From the NCBI GenBank assembly GCA_014526335.1, contig JACTAT010000060.1:3031445-3095444 (forward strand): a stretch of DNA of 64,000 nt. The letters are read 5' to 3'. The notes under the pieces were generated by a model. It was not told the DNA's origin and ran no database searches. It worked only from the letters and a program-made list of their open reading frames with translations. The stretch's first letter is position 1; each line of letters opens with the position of its first letter. Positions 12,517 through 25,180 of the stretch are shown here, in pieces. The DNA comes from Chrysaora quinquecirrha. Taxonomy: Eukaryota; Cnidaria; Scyphozoa; Semaeostomeae; Pelagiidae. A program made the translations under genes and the position numbers.

Positions 12517-15500
12517 ATGAGGTGGCTTTGCGTGCTTCTTTTCGCATTTTGCTGTGAAAAAGTGTTTTCTGGACATCCAGAATTCGATCAAAATGGTATG
12601 TAAATCTAAAATGTCTTTAATTAATTAAGGTGTAACATTTCACAAATTTCCATATTTTGAACTTTGGGTTTAGCCACAAAGTACAATTGCTCAAGTGTTT
12701 GAAATTATCACCAGTGAATGATAACAGATTTGAGAAGTTTCTATATCAAATCATAAATTAAATGCCAAGAATGTGGAGACATTTATTACCAAGTCTGATC
12801 TTATCTACGCAAATTTTCTTTTTTCGCAACAAAAACACAAATTACTAAAATAAACCACCAATGGAAAATATTTTCAAATTTTCAAACAACAAGCTAATCA
12901 GGAATTATACTCTTACACTGCTAGATTCACAAAACACCCCTGACTTGATGCAAGATTATTCATTTAATGACATTAAGCTGACTGAAATTCAAGAAGATGC
13001 TATAAGAAAAGGAAAAGACGTTCGTTCACATCAAGGACTCGCCTTCGCCGGAAATAACGAAGTCACTAAAAAATGGCCGAATGCTATAATCCCATTCAAA
13101 ATAGACTGCAGTTTAGGTAATTTACTGAAACACTTCTTCTTGTTTTATTTTTGTATCAGTGACATTATTTCAACTTCAGACTATGCTAAACTGTCTTTTA
13201 CAAATCTTTGACTATCATAGTTGGAGTGTATTATTTAATATGCTTGGTAGTGCTTATTTCCCTTCTTTGATCATCTGACATCTCTTTCCACCAGAGTACA
13301 TGCCGAGCGCTTTAACTGCAATAAGAAAAGCAATGGATCAATGGGAAAGTAAAACGTGCATTCGTTTTGTGAACCGTACTAATGAAAAGGAATATGTGAC
13401 ATTCTTCAGAAGTGGGGGGTAAGTGAAGCAGATGCCAATTCCCAATCTATCTATCATACTTTATTGATGATTGCTGCAATGATGTTTCGATAACTTCAGT
13501 TTTTACTGAATATGTGATTCTTACATTCTTATATTTCAAGAAATGATGTCTTTTAGATGCTGGAGCTATGTGGGAATAGTAGGTGGTGGTAGAAACAAGA
13601 TATCAGTAGGCCCCAGATGTGATTATGAGCATGTAATGGTGCATGAAATTGGTCACACTATTGGCTTCTGGCATGAACAAAGTAGGCCAGACAGAGATGA
13701 CTATATCGAGATTCATTGGGAGAATATTCACGAATGTAAGGATCATTGTGTTCGCGTCTTTAAGATTCTTGATTTACTAATGTTTAAGCTGTATTTATTG
13801 TTAATGTTGCTGTCTTTTATTCTGTGATGTTGTCTTCAAGGGTTCAACCTATCTTAGACTATCTAGAAAGAAGAAAATCTTTTTCTTAATTATGAAACAA
13901 ACGATCCAGAATCCCAAAATATTTTGCAAATTTAGAGCAAAATATATGTTTTATAAACAAGTTTGTCTACGTATTTTGACATTATCTAACTTTCAAATAG
14001 CGATGAAGAGAAATTTTAGAAAAGTCAATGATTCATACAGCTATGGAGTTCCTTACGATTACGCATCGATTATGCATTACCCGTGGACTGCTTTCTCAAA
14101 GAATAGAAAACCAACTATGTCACCAAAGAAGACTGTTACTATTCAGCCCTACATAGCTTTAAGTGATGGAGATGCTTTGCAAGCGAACAGAATGTACAAC
14201 TGCAAAGGTTAGTAATGCTTAGATAGAAGAGCAACAAAGCTGTTATGTAATAGAATTTAACTCCTGTAATCGAGATAGATGCTGGGTGAATTATTACATT
14301 GATAGATTTTGATCCCACACAAATAGCTCAAGGCCTTTCATCTTAAAAGTAGATATTGCTGAATGGATAAAGCAGTTTATTGATGGAATTCAATTAATGC
14401 AACTTTAACTAATAAATACAGAACTAGGTTGAAACGAAAATCGGTACATCCATACATATTTTTTTAGTTCAATATTTGAAAATAAGAAGGCAGTAGGTTA
14501 CAAAATTTTTATCATGAAATGCAAGGTGTAGTAAATAGATGCTATAATCAGCAACAGTAAAAAATTACCCAATAAATAGCAAATATTTTTTGCTCAAAGT
14601 TTCAAGCTTCAATTGCTATCTAGTTATTAAAACTAGTTATTTGGCGAACCTATGTCGAGTCAAACCGATAAACGAGTTTCGGCAAAGTCTACAGTTTTCA
14701 AAATAAATTACGCTATTGAACATCGAGAGTCTTTTTCGAATATTGTTCTTGAGTGCTATGCTCTGATTTAAAGGTGTATGAAGGATAATTTCAGGCCAAA
14801 TTCGACCTATGTCAGCAATTCCATCATCTTTCGCTGTCACCTTAATATCTGCTCGCTGATACCTTAATATCTTGAAGGAAATGATGCGGATCCGGTGACA
14901 ATACGTTGGTACTTTGATGAATTATGATGATTTTACTTTTTCTTATCTTCCTCAATTCTAGCTATTAGGAAGAAGAGGTCTTTGTCTTCTGGTAAGCGAT
15001 AATAAATTTTTAGGCATATTTTCTGTAAAGTTAGACGATAATCCTAGACGATCTTGAGCTCTGCATGGCTATGCATTATTTACAAAACTATACGTATATC
15101 AGAATACACATTTTCAACATCATGTTACTATCTACTTGAATTAAATGAACTTTGACCAGTTGTATAGGCAAGTTTTTAGAGTACTATTCTACATCAATGC
15201 TACAACTACATCGTCTCAAAGCAACACCCTTACAAAAAAACTTGCTTTTTTGCTTTCTGCAGTTTAGCAAATTACTAGCATTCAATATTTTTTCAGGTTG
15301 TGTAGATATAGAACCAACAGCTTATTGCGAAAAAATGTCAAGAGAAAAAATGCTTGCAACAGAAACCACACGATGTTAAACAACTGTCAAAAAACATGCA
15401 AGTCTCCTCTGTGTGATGAAAGTGGTAAGAAATTTTTTTGCGACCGTAGGCGAATTCTCTACTGCTCAGAAAACCATCAAATCGTCCTGTGACCTCAAAT

Positions 15501-18500
15501 TGCGCATTGAAAGCCTTCGTAATTTTAGAGAGCAAGGGCAAAAAACTCTGTTTTGTTTCTAATGATTATTGAATACCAACTAGAACAGCAAAAGACTTAC
15601 TTTAGAATTACAGCTTTACTAAGCTAAGTCCAGGCCAATGTTCAATATACCCTTTAGAAATGTCACTTTGTGAAGTGTGGAAATGCGTGTGGTGTCTCTT
15701 TTAAATTTTCTTATAACAACTGATTAAAATTATTGTCCTTTGTTATAAATTTCCCAATCTTACGCAACCAAATGAAGTGCTGATGCAGTTACATGCGAAT
15801 ATTGCAATCTAGATCCAAGTCCCGTTGCAAAAACTCTCAAACTAGACAACACCAGATCCCACATCGTGACATAAAAAACAAAACAACCTCCTTGTGGCAT
15901 TATCCCCGCTTAAACCTTTGCTTTAACAGGTAATTCGAGGCCAGGTCAATTCCCTAATCTGTTTTACTCGGTAAAATAAGATTAATTCTTTCTTCCTATC
16001 AGTAATTTTGAGCTGGTTTGCTTCCTTTTATTACAACTAGTCCATCCTTCTATGTTTTTAATTTTTTGTGGAAAATATTTGCCTTCCTTATTTTCCGCGA
16101 TTCCCCAAAACCTTCATAGGCAGGGTAGCGTAGCGCAGTATTCTGAACCCTAGAATATTGTGCTGCATATGCTTTGTCCTTTTGATACACGCTTATTCAT
16201 GAAGAACAACTTTATAACGACCGTATTAGACATGTTTCGGGAGGATCCGTCTGCCATCATCGGACAATGAGAAATGTGGTTTCTTGCCTATTTATTACAA
16301 AGGTCGGATCGAAAAGTGTGAAATTAACCGGACCTGCGAGGAAGCTCGGAATTTTTGGACGCTAAATTTATAAAATTTGCGGCGCCAAAATTGCGTTCAG
16401 TGCAACTTTTGATGTTATTCATCAAGATTTCTTGGATTGAGTAAGATGCTTGATTGATACAAGCAGTTGATAGAACTGAGTGAATGCTTTCTTTAACAAG
16501 TCTGTTTTTCCAGTTCTTATCCTCATCACTCACTGAAATATGTTATCCCAATCCATCTGGTGTTTTTCCGTCCAACAATGATTGGCAAGATCACTTTTGT
16601 CAATTCGACCATGGTTCACATTCGATTTATGTTCTTTGAGCCTAGTTCCTGTCTCTCTTTTCGATTGTCCTATATATGATTTAGGACAATCTCTACATGG
16701 TATTTTTTATACCACGTTTGATTTTTCAAGATCCTCAACTTTGTCTTTTGGCCTTGACAGCGAGTTTTTAAGTGTATTAAGAAAATATATAGTACACCTT
16801 ATATTTTGTTTAGACAAAGATCGACGGATTTTCTCACTTGTCCTTCTGATGTATTGCAGGTTCATTGAACATTCAGGCTCCTCTTTGTCAGCCTCAGTAT
16901 TCTGTCTGGGCTTTGAGATTTTTCTCGTGACCTTGCGTATGTCTTTTTGTTTATATTCATTGGCCTTTAGAACGCTTGAGATCCTTTTGTACTCATTATC
17001 TAGATCATCAAGAGTGCTCGTGATAGATTTTGCTCTGTTGAAGAGAGAAGATATGACACTGTGTTTGACACTGTCTCAGTGATGCGAGTTCGCATTCAGG
17101 TATTGGTCAGTGTGAGTTGGCTTCCTGTACACTGATACGCTTAGACTTTTATTGGCATTCCGTTGCATTTCAGTGTCAAGGAAGGCTAGTTTTCCACCAT
17201 TCGCTATCTCTGTAGTGAACTTCAATTTCACAGGTAGGGATTGATGTGCTTATAGAAATCTTTCATATTGTCCCTCTTCATAATCACGAACACATCATCT
17301 ACATATCTCTCCCATACTTTTGGTTTCTCAATGGATGAATCAAGGGCAAAAGATTCTTTTTCTTGCATAAAGATTTCAGCAACAACAGCAGCAGCAGTTC
17401 TATCAACTCCTTGTATCAATCAAGTATCTTACTCAATCCCAGAAATCTGGTTGAATAACATCAAAAGTTGAACTGAACGCACTTTTGGCGCCACAAATTT
17501 TAGAAATCGAGCGCCAAAAAATTCCGAGCTTCCTCGCAGGTCCGGTTAATTTCACACCTTTCAATCCCACCTTTGCAATAAATAGGCAAGAAACCACATT
17601 TCTCATCCGTCTCCCGATGATGGGAGACGGATCTCTCCTAATATCAAAGGTTTGTCATGATAAGTGGTGACTATCATGTCTAATACGTTGTCAAAAACAG
17701 CCTTGATAAGTCCGAATATATTAACTTTATAATGAATCTACATGTAGGAGGCCAAAAGATTTAAAGAAATTATACTACTAAATGTGAAAACGCTAAGGAA
17801 TGTTTAATCACAGCAACCAATCAAGAATTGGGAAGCTTTCGCAGTCAAAGCACAGATAGATCGGATGTTACGCATGTATCAAATGTTTCAAGATTTTTTC
17901 ACGAACAAATTTTACCTTAAAACAGTCATTGCACTTACATTTAGTTAAAAATTAATGAACTATTAAGAAACTTTTGATGCTACAATTCAATGAAAAGAGG
18001 TCCAAAAATAAGGAAGTTTAGGGGCTAGATATTGATCTAGGTTCTTTATAAAACGGAAAGCGTGTACTTTGTTCCCTTTTTCCGAGATTAGAGTTTCTTT
18101 GGTATTCTGTATATTGAAACTACAAGTGTACTTTGACTTAGATCACCGGTCAGGACTTTTCTATATTTTCAACGTTTACGTAAAAGAAATAGAGCCGTCA
18201 GTTAAAAATCTTTAGCTATATGGCTCAAAATAACATAAAAATTAACAAGACGGGGTCACGCTTCGATCCCAGATATACGTCCAAAGACTGCTATGAGCAT
18301 AATTTTATTTCATATTTTCTGAGAATGAAACCATATATGAAATTTCATGCTGAATATAAGACAAATAAATTGCATGTCTCGTCTCGTCGTAACTTTTAAC
18401 TACATTTTACAGATTTTTGACGGCATAGGACGACTCAATTCATGGCCCTCACATGTCAACTCAGTCTGTAGATAATTTCATAAACATGCATAGGTTATAG

Positions 18501-21500
18501 AGTAAGCTGCTTTTGCCTTGAAACAGAAATATTAGCTACAATGCAAAGTAAGAAATTTTTGAAAATAAGGATACTACATACAATATTTAGAAGAAAAAAA
18601 TTAATCAGAAATCAATTTGAAATGCTATGTAGCTTTGTCCTCCATGGCTAATACAGTAGATGCATTATTTAAATTGGAACATAAATATTTTTTACAGTGC
18701 CGTGTGTAAACAAGCATAAGTACTGTGAACCCTGGGCAAATGATCCTAAAGATTTTTGCAAGATAAGTCGCATTGTTCAGCAATTGTGCATAAAAAGCTG
18801 CGCCAAAAGATGCATTCGTAAGTAATTTTTGTCATTAATGTTGAATACTTTTTATTGTTAAATTTTCGAATCCCGCTCATATTTGCTTTGTTACTATTAC
18901 TCTTGGACCTCGAATAAGCGGGACCCCCCACTTTGTTTCTGAAATTTTCCAACCTGCTGCTCTTATGAGGACATCGATCAGTGGAAACGTTGTTTGATCT
19001 CTGATCACGAGGCCCTGGGTTCAAATCCCATCAGTTGTGATATGCTACTTGTGGAAAAATCTATCACTGTAATGAAAATAGAAAAAAGAGCCCCTCCCGC
19101 TTATTCCAATCCCTGTTTATTTCATTTCACTAAATTCTCCGACCGCCATATTTTTAAAACCCTCTTTTATTCGGGACTGAGAGTAAACTGAGACGACTTT
19201 TCTGTTTTTCTCAAAGATGCACACGTGACATTTTGAAAGTTTGAACTTGTTGCAAAAAGATTTTTGCCAACAGTGCCAAATTTTCGTCATAAGTTACATA
19301 ATGATTTTTTTGAACTTCAAAGACATATACGTACAGAATATTTCAGTACAGAGATATAAGGAGAAGTACATTTTCTCGAATTGGTTTCTTTGCAACCTTT
19401 TAGAAGACGGTGTTGATAATCCTTTCAATCCTGACTGTTCAGAATAAATATCATTTCATCAGAAAGTAAAATAACAAACGAGTTAATGATATAGGTTCAG
19501 AAATGCTGTTTTTGCAACAAAAACAATGCAGACGCAATCTTCACTTATATCCTAGATTTATTATTTTCTGTCCTATATCGATATCCAATATCCCTCTCCT
19601 CAAGAAGCATGATACACGAGGATTCGCTTACAGTAACTACTATTGCAAGATTACATGAGGACCTGTAACCGCCAATTTTAACAGACAGAACTTATACATA
19701 TCTAAGCATGTTCTCATGTCACTTATACATGTCTACAAAATTTCATTATCACACGGCACATTGAGATAATACGTATTCAAATCTTCTTTAGCACCGGAAC
19801 CGCCAACAACAACATCAAGGCCAACAACACAGAGACCTACGACGCAGAGACCAACAACACAAAGGCCAACAGAGGCACCAAAGAAAATAAAAAAAGGCGT
19901 TAGACTTGGAAAAGGTCAGTGAAGTTCTCCTATTATGTTTTCAGAGAAATGTCAATTTCATCTTAGATAATTCATAGTAGAAGTTTTCTAAGAACTTTCT
20001 AAATGCATTTTTTAACATTACAATAACATAGTGGCATCTTAGGTAATGGAATTTGTGTTGCACGCTGCCCATGGGAAGCGTGCTTAACAGTAGCCAAGGT
20101 ATATAAGATTATCAAGACGTGCAAAGCTTTATAGGTCGATAGCAAGTGATGATGTAATTTAGGTTCCCTCCCGCCCAACCCTTCATTTCAACTTAGACAA
20201 GCAAATTTTCGATTTTGTCCACATATCACAAATCTTGCTACACTGACCTCACTATTAACTTGTATTTTGTTTAGTTAATAAATTAAGATATTTTCCTTTG
20301 AATAAAATGAATTAGAAAATAATAGCAGTTTATACGGTACTAAATTTATCTCTCATCAGACAATGTATGTTGTTCCTGGAGCTTTGACATTAGTCTGCAA
20401 AACGTCTGTAACAATGTCGTCTTTTCAGGGACGCTATGTCTAGACAAACACGTGAAATGTCCCGTGTGGGTAACTTGGGGTCACTGTGCCATAGAGAATG
20501 GATATGTTCCGAAAAACTGCAAGTTAAGCTGTAATGCAACAGACTGTGACCGTGGAATTGAAAGACCAAAAGGTGCAGTGTTTCACTAGAAGTATTCTTT
20601 ATTTTTAAAAAGATTGAAACATTCATATTGAATTACAACTTTCTTAAACATAAAGTGATCTTTTTCACTGCATTTTGTAATTTCAGGCACTTGTAACAAC
20701 CCTCTTGGTATTGCATGGAACGGCACTGGCTCAAGAATCCCTGACTCTGCATTGACTTCAAATTCGGAGTATTCATTAGGTTAGCAGGAAATTTCTTATT
20801 CATTTTTTATTTCACTGTTTTTCTAATGGATAGAGTATACACTGCATACTTGCCAAGCTCAAAGAAATATAATTTATGGGTTAAAATTATTTTTGTTTTT
20901 ATCAGGGGCTTGGACATATGGTGCAAAGCGTGGGCGACTTTATCAAACAGTTGATAAAAAAAAATTTATGGACAGTTCATGGTGTGTAAAAAGTTGGGAC
21001 GATTTCAGAAATAAGAACCCTTATATGCAGGTTGATTTGGGACGAACAATGAATATCAAGTATATTGCAACACAAGGTATGTTATAACCTTTTGCTTATT
21101 ATAGCCAATCTTGGATACCCGCTGATTTTACGTTGCAATTTTTCAAACGTTTCTTGCTGTTGTACAAGTGGGCTGTACATCTTTCAGTTTGATAGTTAGT
21201 ATTATGCCAATATATTTTCCTGTAACTCCTAATACAGTTACTTAATTCCAGTTATTGTTATACGGCAACGATGTTTAGCCGATTTTAACGACGAATACAG
21301 ATAATATTCTGAATAATCTATTTAGTCTAAATCATTGAAATCATTTTTCATTGTGTGTAGCACAGAGGAGGAACTTATAACATACTAGCCCTGGTACCCG
21401 TCGATGCCGGGTTGAAATTCTTCAACTTCCTTAGATAAAGTGGAGACTTTTCTGAGATACAATTCATTCACATGTTTTATTTGACGTATTAATCGTTTCT

Positions 21501-24480
21501 CGCACCAATCGGTTTTTGTTTAGCCGAATCGTACAACTAATAAGCATCATGTTGATTAATTCGACGTCAACATGGCTTCAAAAAATCGGAACCCCGTCGC
21601 TTTTACTTCCATTCTACTACCTATTTGCCTATTATTTAATTTTTTTAATTTATAAAGCTTTTGAAAAAATTTTTCGCCGAGGACACTCTCCCGAAAATGC
21701 CGATTATAAAGATAACTTTTGTTCTGTGGTCCGTGGAGTAGTTCTTGAGTTATAAGCGAACATATATACATACATACATATATATACTTACATACATACA
21801 AACAGTTCTGTTTTATATATATAGATGCAACAAAAGAGCCATCAATTTACACTTGCATTCTTGTGATTAAAATCTACAAAATCAACCTTGATTACACTCT
21901 TGAAGATTGCATTAATCTTGTTCATTTAGAGTAACATTTTTCCTGAAACATTTTTCCGTATTTGCATAATTATACAGTCTGCATTTTGGCAATCTGGGCA
22001 GCCCAACAAGTAAAGGTACAAATGTTTGAAAAATCGGCTAATTTCTTTGGTCAAGGAGATTTTGAATGATCAAAAGCGAAAACAACTATCGGTCTTCGGA
22101 TTTTTTCGCTTATTTGATCCTATCTCAGATACTGTCGCTTGAGAATAGTGCACAATTACCGAAAAAACCTCTATTAAGACCTTTTTCTCAAGTGAAAATT
22201 TGAAGGGAGCCCCCCACCCTCTATTGTGTCCACTATTTTGCCCACTCGACGACAGTTAGATAGTTAATATATGAAATGAAATGAAAATTTATGTTTTCAA
22301 GTGTTATCATACTAAAGTTACATATAACTACTAAATACTATGTAACTACGAAGTTCGTGTTATTGCTATCTGATGTTATAAGTTCATATTTTAGACTCTA
22401 TAGCACCTGTTTTGATGAATAGCTGAATATGTTCAGGTATTTGTTAAGACCTCCTTGATAATAAGCCCCTTCTCTACCGTTACCCGTCGACAACTTCCAA
22501 AATATAATTTTCTTCCCTTGGGCTTATCAAAGCTTGTTCGATATGCATCCAATATTATCGAATTTTGCAATGCAGTACCAGAGACAGCATGATTAGTCAT
22601 GCCAATTATGAAGCAGCGATTTTTGAAAGTTTATTTAGGCATCGAGACGTTTTTTGAAAAATAACATGGATATGTAAATAAAGAATGAGTTGCAAAAAAT
22701 TGGCCTTAATTATCCAATACTGTCGAAACCTTGACGTATCTGCTGATAAGCCACCAAAATACGGAGCTCTCCGTAGGCTTTGCTTAAAGATGGGTGAATC
22801 GATGCACAGAAAAAAGCGCCGAATGTATGTTAGATTAAACAATATAAGCAAATAGAGGGACCTTGAGTTAGGCTGCTTAGTGCAGTGGAGTAGTCGACTG
22901 ATTTGTTGTCCAGAAGGTCACGGTTTCGAATCCAGATCAAGGTACTTTTAACAATTCCGGTAGCCAATTTATGATTAAATAAGAAAACAGAAATATAGAT
23001 GTCAATATAAATAGAACTCTCTATTCCCAAATCTCAAGAAATTTGAATATCAAGATATACTACGCAACGAAAAACGGAAAGAAAAAGGCCGTACCTTTAT
23101 ACTTTTAGACTTATCTATGGTAATTAACGACATGCAAGACTCAATACGAATTCAAATGTTGCTTATTGGTTTCTCTTCTCCCAAATGTTAGTATTACTTT
23201 CCTTAGTGAAATTTATAAAAAAAACATTCATTGGAATTTGCAAAAAAAGACTTCTAAGGGCCTGTTTATATGAACAAAATCATCCCACCTTCCAGCCCTT
23301 CAGCTGAGCAGTGAGACGAAATTTTCAAGAGTTTACATGTAGAATTCCATCCCACCTTCCAGCCACTTGTCTCATATTTCCGCTTTTGTTTAATTTTCTC
23401 AGACAATAGGATTATGTCTGGCGCTTGCGCATAATGAGCAATTTCATCCCACCGTCCAGCTTTCATCCCATCTTCCAGCGTTTATATGAGAAAATTTCAT
23501 CCCACCCAGGTGAGATCTCACCTGACCGGGATGAAACGTTTTCCATATAAACAGAAGATGAAAATCACAAAGGTTTGTATTGGAAGATGAGATCTCATCT
23601 CTCAGCTACAGGGCTGAAAGGTGGGATGATTTTCCCCATATAAACAGGCCCTAACTTCCCTACTCAAGAAAGGAACAATAAAAACAAAAAACATAGTTTT
23701 GGATTTAGGCCTTCTTTCTGATTTATCATTTCCAGAAATATGATAGATAACAAAAAGCATACAGTATATATCAGTCCAGGTTTTCCAAAACAGCAGTTAA
23801 CGATAGAGAAGAATGTCGGCTCTTAAAATGAAACATAGGATTCATTCTTTTTAAACATGAACTTGCCTTGTGAGCTAATAGCTTGCAAATAACTGACTAT
23901 AACTCAACAAGATGAAAAACAACAAATTAAAAGTCGCATGAAATTTCAATAAAACGACAATTGCATCGCTCTATTGATCCAAACACATGAAACTTCTTCT
24001 AGTAACAAATTTCCTTGTATTACAGGCAGAGATAACCAGTACGAAAGGGTATCAAAGTACAAGGTTGCTTACAGTAACAATGGAAAAGACTTTCAATATT
24101 ATATGGAGGATAACATGGAAACGGTATAAAGTTATTTATTCTCTCTGCTAATGTAGTCACCGGCAACAAAATATATTTCGATACTTTTAAGATTTCCAAA
24201 AAACTTTTTTCAAATTCTTCCAGGATTTGCACCAACGAGTATAGTTGCAAAAATTATCAAGCCATTACCCAGAAATTCAATTTCTTCCCATCTTTCTAAT
24301 ATAATACTTAAAAGGACAGTTCATTTGTATTTCTCTTTTTTTTAGATTTTCGGAGGAAATTGTGATCACTTTACTCCAGTTGTGAACGAATTTGAGAATG
24401 TCATTACAGCCAGATATGTTAGAGTTCATCCGCTCGAAGCTAACTACCCTTGCATGAGGATGGAGCTTTATGGATGTTAA
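12517..24480 (+). CDS. Secreted astacin metalloprotease with ShK domains and C-terminal F5/8C (discoidin) domain
   Basis: A zinc endopeptidase of the astacin (M12A) family, predicted to be secreted. Exons inferred from splice sites and frame: 12517-12595, 12925-13116, 13295-13418, 13557-13735, 14001-14207, 14962-14991, 15297-15424, 18698-18817, 19792-19914, 20429-20572, 20687-20779, 20906-21076, 24026-24123, 24346-24480. Phases match at every junction, mostly phase 1. Domain order: signal peptide (starts MRWLCVLLFAFCC), short propeptide, astacin domain, basic linker, ShK, ShK, Thr/Pro-rich linker, ShK, discoidin. The start ATG follows an intron acceptor directly. The exon at 15297-15424 is out of frame, so the locus is either a pseudogene, a null allele, skips that exon, or holds a sequence error. 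The introns contain a Penelope remnant and a MITE. Known astacins process matrix, peptides or prey proteins. The substrate here is unknown. Confidence 0.8.
12925..14207 (+). CDS. Astacin propeptide and catalytic domain (exons 2-5)
   Basis: The catalytic zinc motif reads HEIGHTIGFWHEQSRPDRDD in exon 13557-13735, matching the astacin signature HExxHxxGFxHE with three zinc-binding His and the catalytic Glu. The Met-turn SIMHYPW lies in exon 14001-14207. The mature domain probably starts near KKWPNAIIPF at the end of exon 12925-13116. Upstream, the usual FxGD aspartate-switch motif appears as SFNDIKLT, one residue shorter and without the Gly. Cysteines in the CIRF and GGCWS contexts fit the astacin disulphides. 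Intron donors and acceptors all follow GT-AG. Confidence 0.88.
15297..15424 (+). pseudogene. ShK-domain exon with internal frameshift
   Basis: The exon enters in phase 1 and reads CVDIEPTAYC, then continues to a third Cys (TTRC), followed immediately by a TAA stop at 15,377-15,379. In the next frame the rest of a ShK domain continues (MLNNCQKTCKSPLC) up to a good donor at 15,425. All six ShK cysteines are therefore present but split over two frames, and the spacing between the third and fourth is short. This suggests a small deletion rather than a single-base error. If translated as is, the protein would stop after the astacin domain and lose the later ShK and discoidin modules. Confidence 0.7.
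16262..17612 (-). mobile_element. Penelope-like retroelement remnant with inverted flanks
   Basis: On the minus strand, 17419-17228 encodes an RT segment with the catalytic YVDDVF motif. After a frame change it continues as a stretch with FLDTEMQRN and SVYRKPTHTDQYL, typical of Penelope-like RTs. At about 16690-16540 there is a GIY-YIG-type segment (CRDCPKSYIGQSKRETGTR). About 210 bp at 16,265-16,475 returns inverted at 17,395-17,612, which fits the terminal arrangements seen in Penelope elements. Stops and frame changes show it is dead. It lies in the intron between the first two ShK exons of the astacin gene. Confidence 0.7.
18698..18817 (+). CDS. ShK domain exon of the astacin gene
   Basis: A phase 1-1 exon encoding a complete six-cysteine ShK module: PCVNKHKYC, EPWA, DFCKIS, LCIKSC, AKRC in order. 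ShK modules are small disulphide-rich domains found in cnidarian and nematode secreted proteins and are often attached to astacins. The symmetrical phases make it a portable, skippable module. It is intact here, unlike the preceding ShK exon. Confidence 0.8.
19792..19914 (+). CDS. Thr/Pro-rich linker exon of the astacin gene
   Basis: A phase 1-1 exon encoding a low-complexity PTTQRPTTQRPTTQRPTE-type repeat followed by a basic tail, KKIKKGVRLGK. Such mucin-like linkers are normally O-glycosylated and separate extracellular domains. The tandem 21-24-base unit at DNA level suggests the linker length varies among alleles. Confidence 0.7.
20429..20572 (+). CDS. ShK domain exon (last) of the astacin gene
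   Basis: A phase 1-1 exon with the ShK pattern CLDKHVKCPVW, WGHC, NCKLSC and TDC in order, ending in a short linker DRGIERPK. All six cysteines are in one frame. It is preceded by the acceptor TTTTCAG and followed by GTGCAG. It directly precedes the discoidin domain. Confidence 0.8.
20687..21076 (+). CDS. F5/8C (discoidin) domain, first half (two exons)
   Basis: Exons 20687-20779 and 20906-21076. The first opens with CNNPLGIAWNGTGSRIPDSA, the usual start of a discoidin domain. The second carries WTYGAKRGRLY and MQVDLGRTMNIKYIATQ, the conserved VDLG...TQG strand. Discoidin domains bind membrane lipids or glycans, so this part probably tethers the protease to a surface or matrix. Intron phases are 1-1 throughout. 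Confidence 0.82.
22870..22940 (+). repeat. tRNA-derived SINE-like head
   Basis: An A-box-like TAGTGCAGTGG (22,878-22,888) and a B-box-like GGTTTCGAATCC (22,922-22,933) lie at tRNA-like spacing. A related block sits near 27,000-27,070 in the duplicated copy. It does not fold into a full tRNA by eye, so I call it a SINE head rather than a tRNA gene. Confidence 0.4.
23258..23651. mobile_element. PIF/Harbinger-like MITE, 394 bp
   Basis: The termini are GGGCCTGTTTATATG and its inverse CATATAAACAGGCCC. TAA flanks both ends (23,255-23,257 and 23,652-23,654), a typical 3-bp Harbinger duplication. Internal inverted blocks (CATCCCACCTTCCAGCCC and its complement) extend the hairpin. The duplicated copy of this region (near 27,380) reads straight through at the same place, which gives an empty site. 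Confidence 0.8.
24026..24480 (+). CDS. F5/8C (discoidin) domain, second half and stop (two exons)
   Basis: Exons 24026-24123 and 24346-24480. The first encodes YERVSKYKVAYSNNGKDFQ, the second GGNCDHF, ITARYVRVHP and RMELYGC followed by TAA. The last Cys pairs with the first Cys of the domain in this family. The domain is complete across four exons, at about 160 residues. The exon at 24026 has a second, incomplete copy at 29,725. Confidence 0.82.
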
Positions 24481-25180
24481 ATTAGCTGATGACTTTTTCA
24501 TCAAGCATATTTTGGTAGTCACGTAATGTAGTTATTACTTACCGGAGATGAAAATTGACCATCGATACAACCTCAATGGTGTTCTTTTTTTGTTTACTTG
24601 TGCTTTGCATGGCTAACATTCATCAAGTTGGGTTTGTTGATTCTGGGCGCTGAATCGTATCTGTATTTCTGCATATAAGAATGATTATGGAAAGGCCAGA
24701 TTATCTTATCCTCTGAGAAATACGATCTAAATTCAATCAGGCAGCAACGTCATGAAGCAACACATCCACCTTCTTCAGTCAATGTTGTTTTTGATTATTT
24801 TTCGTGAATTTCAAGGAACCTCACTAAAGTCTATGCGAAGGGTAAACAACAGTCTCAGTTACTATCACTGAGCACACAATTATGAGTCGATTTAGCTAGT
24901 TACGCGACGAAAAACTTCCAACCTTATTTCAATGTGTCAATTTAAACTTTAACTACATATTCCTTTCCTGCTTTTCCATGGTTATTTATATGGAGTAGTC
25001 GATATGCACCACTTCTGCTTTCCATTACTTGCAGGAGAATAGGGAAGAAAATAGAAATCGCTATTCTGTGTCAAAATATTACACTTTTTCATTTCATGAT
25101 GTCATCATTTCCGATTTTTAGAACTTAAAATTAACAATTTTTTTGTCCGAAGGCCATAATGAGAGAGTGTTTGTAGAAGG
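24481..25180. other. 3' flank of the astacin gene
   Basis: Probable 3' UTR and intergenic sequence. About 175 bp at 24,967-25,142 (TTTTCCATGGTTATTTATAT and following) recurs in direct orientation near 30,490-30,675 and is a dispersed repeat of unknown family. Confidence 0.4.

Larger units (their letters stand above)
22134..24140. repeat. Segmental duplication, copy 1 (intron plus discoidin exon)
   Basis: Sequence from about 22,134 to 24,140 matches 26,212-29,840 in direct orientation, as a diverged duplicate. Shared landmarks include AGCCCCCCACCCTCTATTG, the tRNA-like block near 22,870, the segment CAAGAAAGGAA and the exon at 24,026. Copy 1 contains the MITE at 23,258-23,651, which copy 2 lacks. 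Confidence 0.7.

Noticed and set aside
16205..16270. Hammerhead ribozyme expected in a Penelope terminal repeat
   Set aside because: Minus strand has CGATGATGG and GAAAC in plausible order, but I could not find a proper CUGAUGA core or closing stem II.
18960..19040. tRNA-like sequence with GGGTTCAAATCCC
   Set aside because: B-box-like only; no cloverleaf could be drawn. Perhaps a SINE fragment.
20043..20098. Possible extra ShK-like exon (GNGICVARCPWEAC)
   Set aside because: Acceptor and donor exist, but the exon ends in phase 0 while the next exon needs phase 1, so including it introduces a stop. Probably a decayed exon.
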